Shown here piece after piece: positions 63,725 through 64,000 of a DNA stretch of 64,000 nucleotides. Every line of letters begins with the position of its first letter. Positions within the stretch are counted from its first letter, which is position 1. Source of the DNA: Tetrahymena elliotti 4EA (lineage: Eukaryota; Ciliophora; Oligohymenophorea; Hymenostomatida; Tetrahymenidae). The stretch covers positions 858,874-922,873 of the forward strand of contig JH720301.1 of assembly GCA_000231825.2 (NCBI GenBank), written 5' to 3'. The notes under the pieces are model-generated. The model was not told where the DNA came from. It ran no database searches and was given only the letters and a program-made list of their open reading frames with translations. The translations under genes were made by a program, and so were the position numbers.

Positions 63725-64000
63725 AGGATTATATAATCTTGAGTTCCTCCTTTAAGGAATAAAAATGAATTTAAAAAACATATTTAATTGAAGAAAGTAA
63801 ATATTGAATTTATATAATTTTAATGAAAAATGAAGAATGAACTCTTGAATCAAAAACAAAATAAATTTAAATAAACAAAAATGTACATTTAGATTATTTT
63901 CATATAAATTATAAGTTTTATTAGTAAGGTTTTAAAATCTGTTTTTTTTTTAAAGCTTTATAGACTAATAGCTTATTTTTTTAAGGGTTACTCACACCAA

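Noticed and set aside
1..64000. tRNA, rRNA, CRISPR, telomere repeats and the chromosome-breakage motif
   Set aside because: None was recognised on reading both strands. A covariance-model scan and a motif search were not possible here, so small RNAs may have been missed.

Overview
The window is nuclear DNA of a ciliate that reads TAA and TAG as glutamine and uses only TGA as stop (genetic code 6). Several long genes stay open for kilobases only under that code and carry recognisable eukaryotic domains. The very high AT content, GT-AG introns mostly of 45-190 bp, and Asn/Gln-rich proteins point to Tetrahymena or a close relative. Paramecium is unlikely because its introns are only about 18-35 bp. 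No rRNA, tRNA, CRISPR array, telomere repeat or origin was recognised.

Left third (1-28.6 kb): two tandem leucine-rich-like paralogues, the first frame-broken (822-2763) and the second intact (3241-5205). Next come an ABHD17-type alpha/beta hydrolase (6035-8235), a DRAM/Frag1/Sfk1-like six-pass membrane protein (9047-9991, minus), a giant condensin kleisin CAP-H/Barren (11353-18174, minus, 2154 aa) and an archaeal-type cofactor-independent phosphoglycerate mutase (18472-20191, minus). Three ciliate proteins of unknown function follow (21067-22185 minus, 23285-24605 plus, 25104-28541 minus).

Middle (30-45 kb): two tandem members of a two-pass membrane family (29965-32425, 32897-35343) run into a convergent 12-exon gene for a 2665-aa surface protein (35992-45071, minus). 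That protein has a signal peptide, a Ser/Thr-rich ectodomain, furin-like Cys repeats, five membrane segments and a very long charged tail. Its first intron is unusually long and holds a 158-bp MITE-like hairpin.

Right third (45-64 kb): a gene-poor stretch with one coding-like, probably decayed locus (about 46.6-48.8 kb, minus), then two more members of the two-pass family (52355-54962, 55951-58577) around a 100-N assembly gap, then two paralogous Cys-containing proteins of unknown function (59653-61000 and 62092-63724) whose 3' exon structures are unresolved.

The genes do not form an operon-like system. The dominant theme is local duplication: three families (leucine-rich-like, two-pass membrane, Cys pair) lie in head-to-tail copies among single-copy housekeeping genes. 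Gene models were built by hand from reading frame, GT-AG signals and family resemblance. For the spliced genes the exon phases add up exactly, which is the main support for their coordinates.
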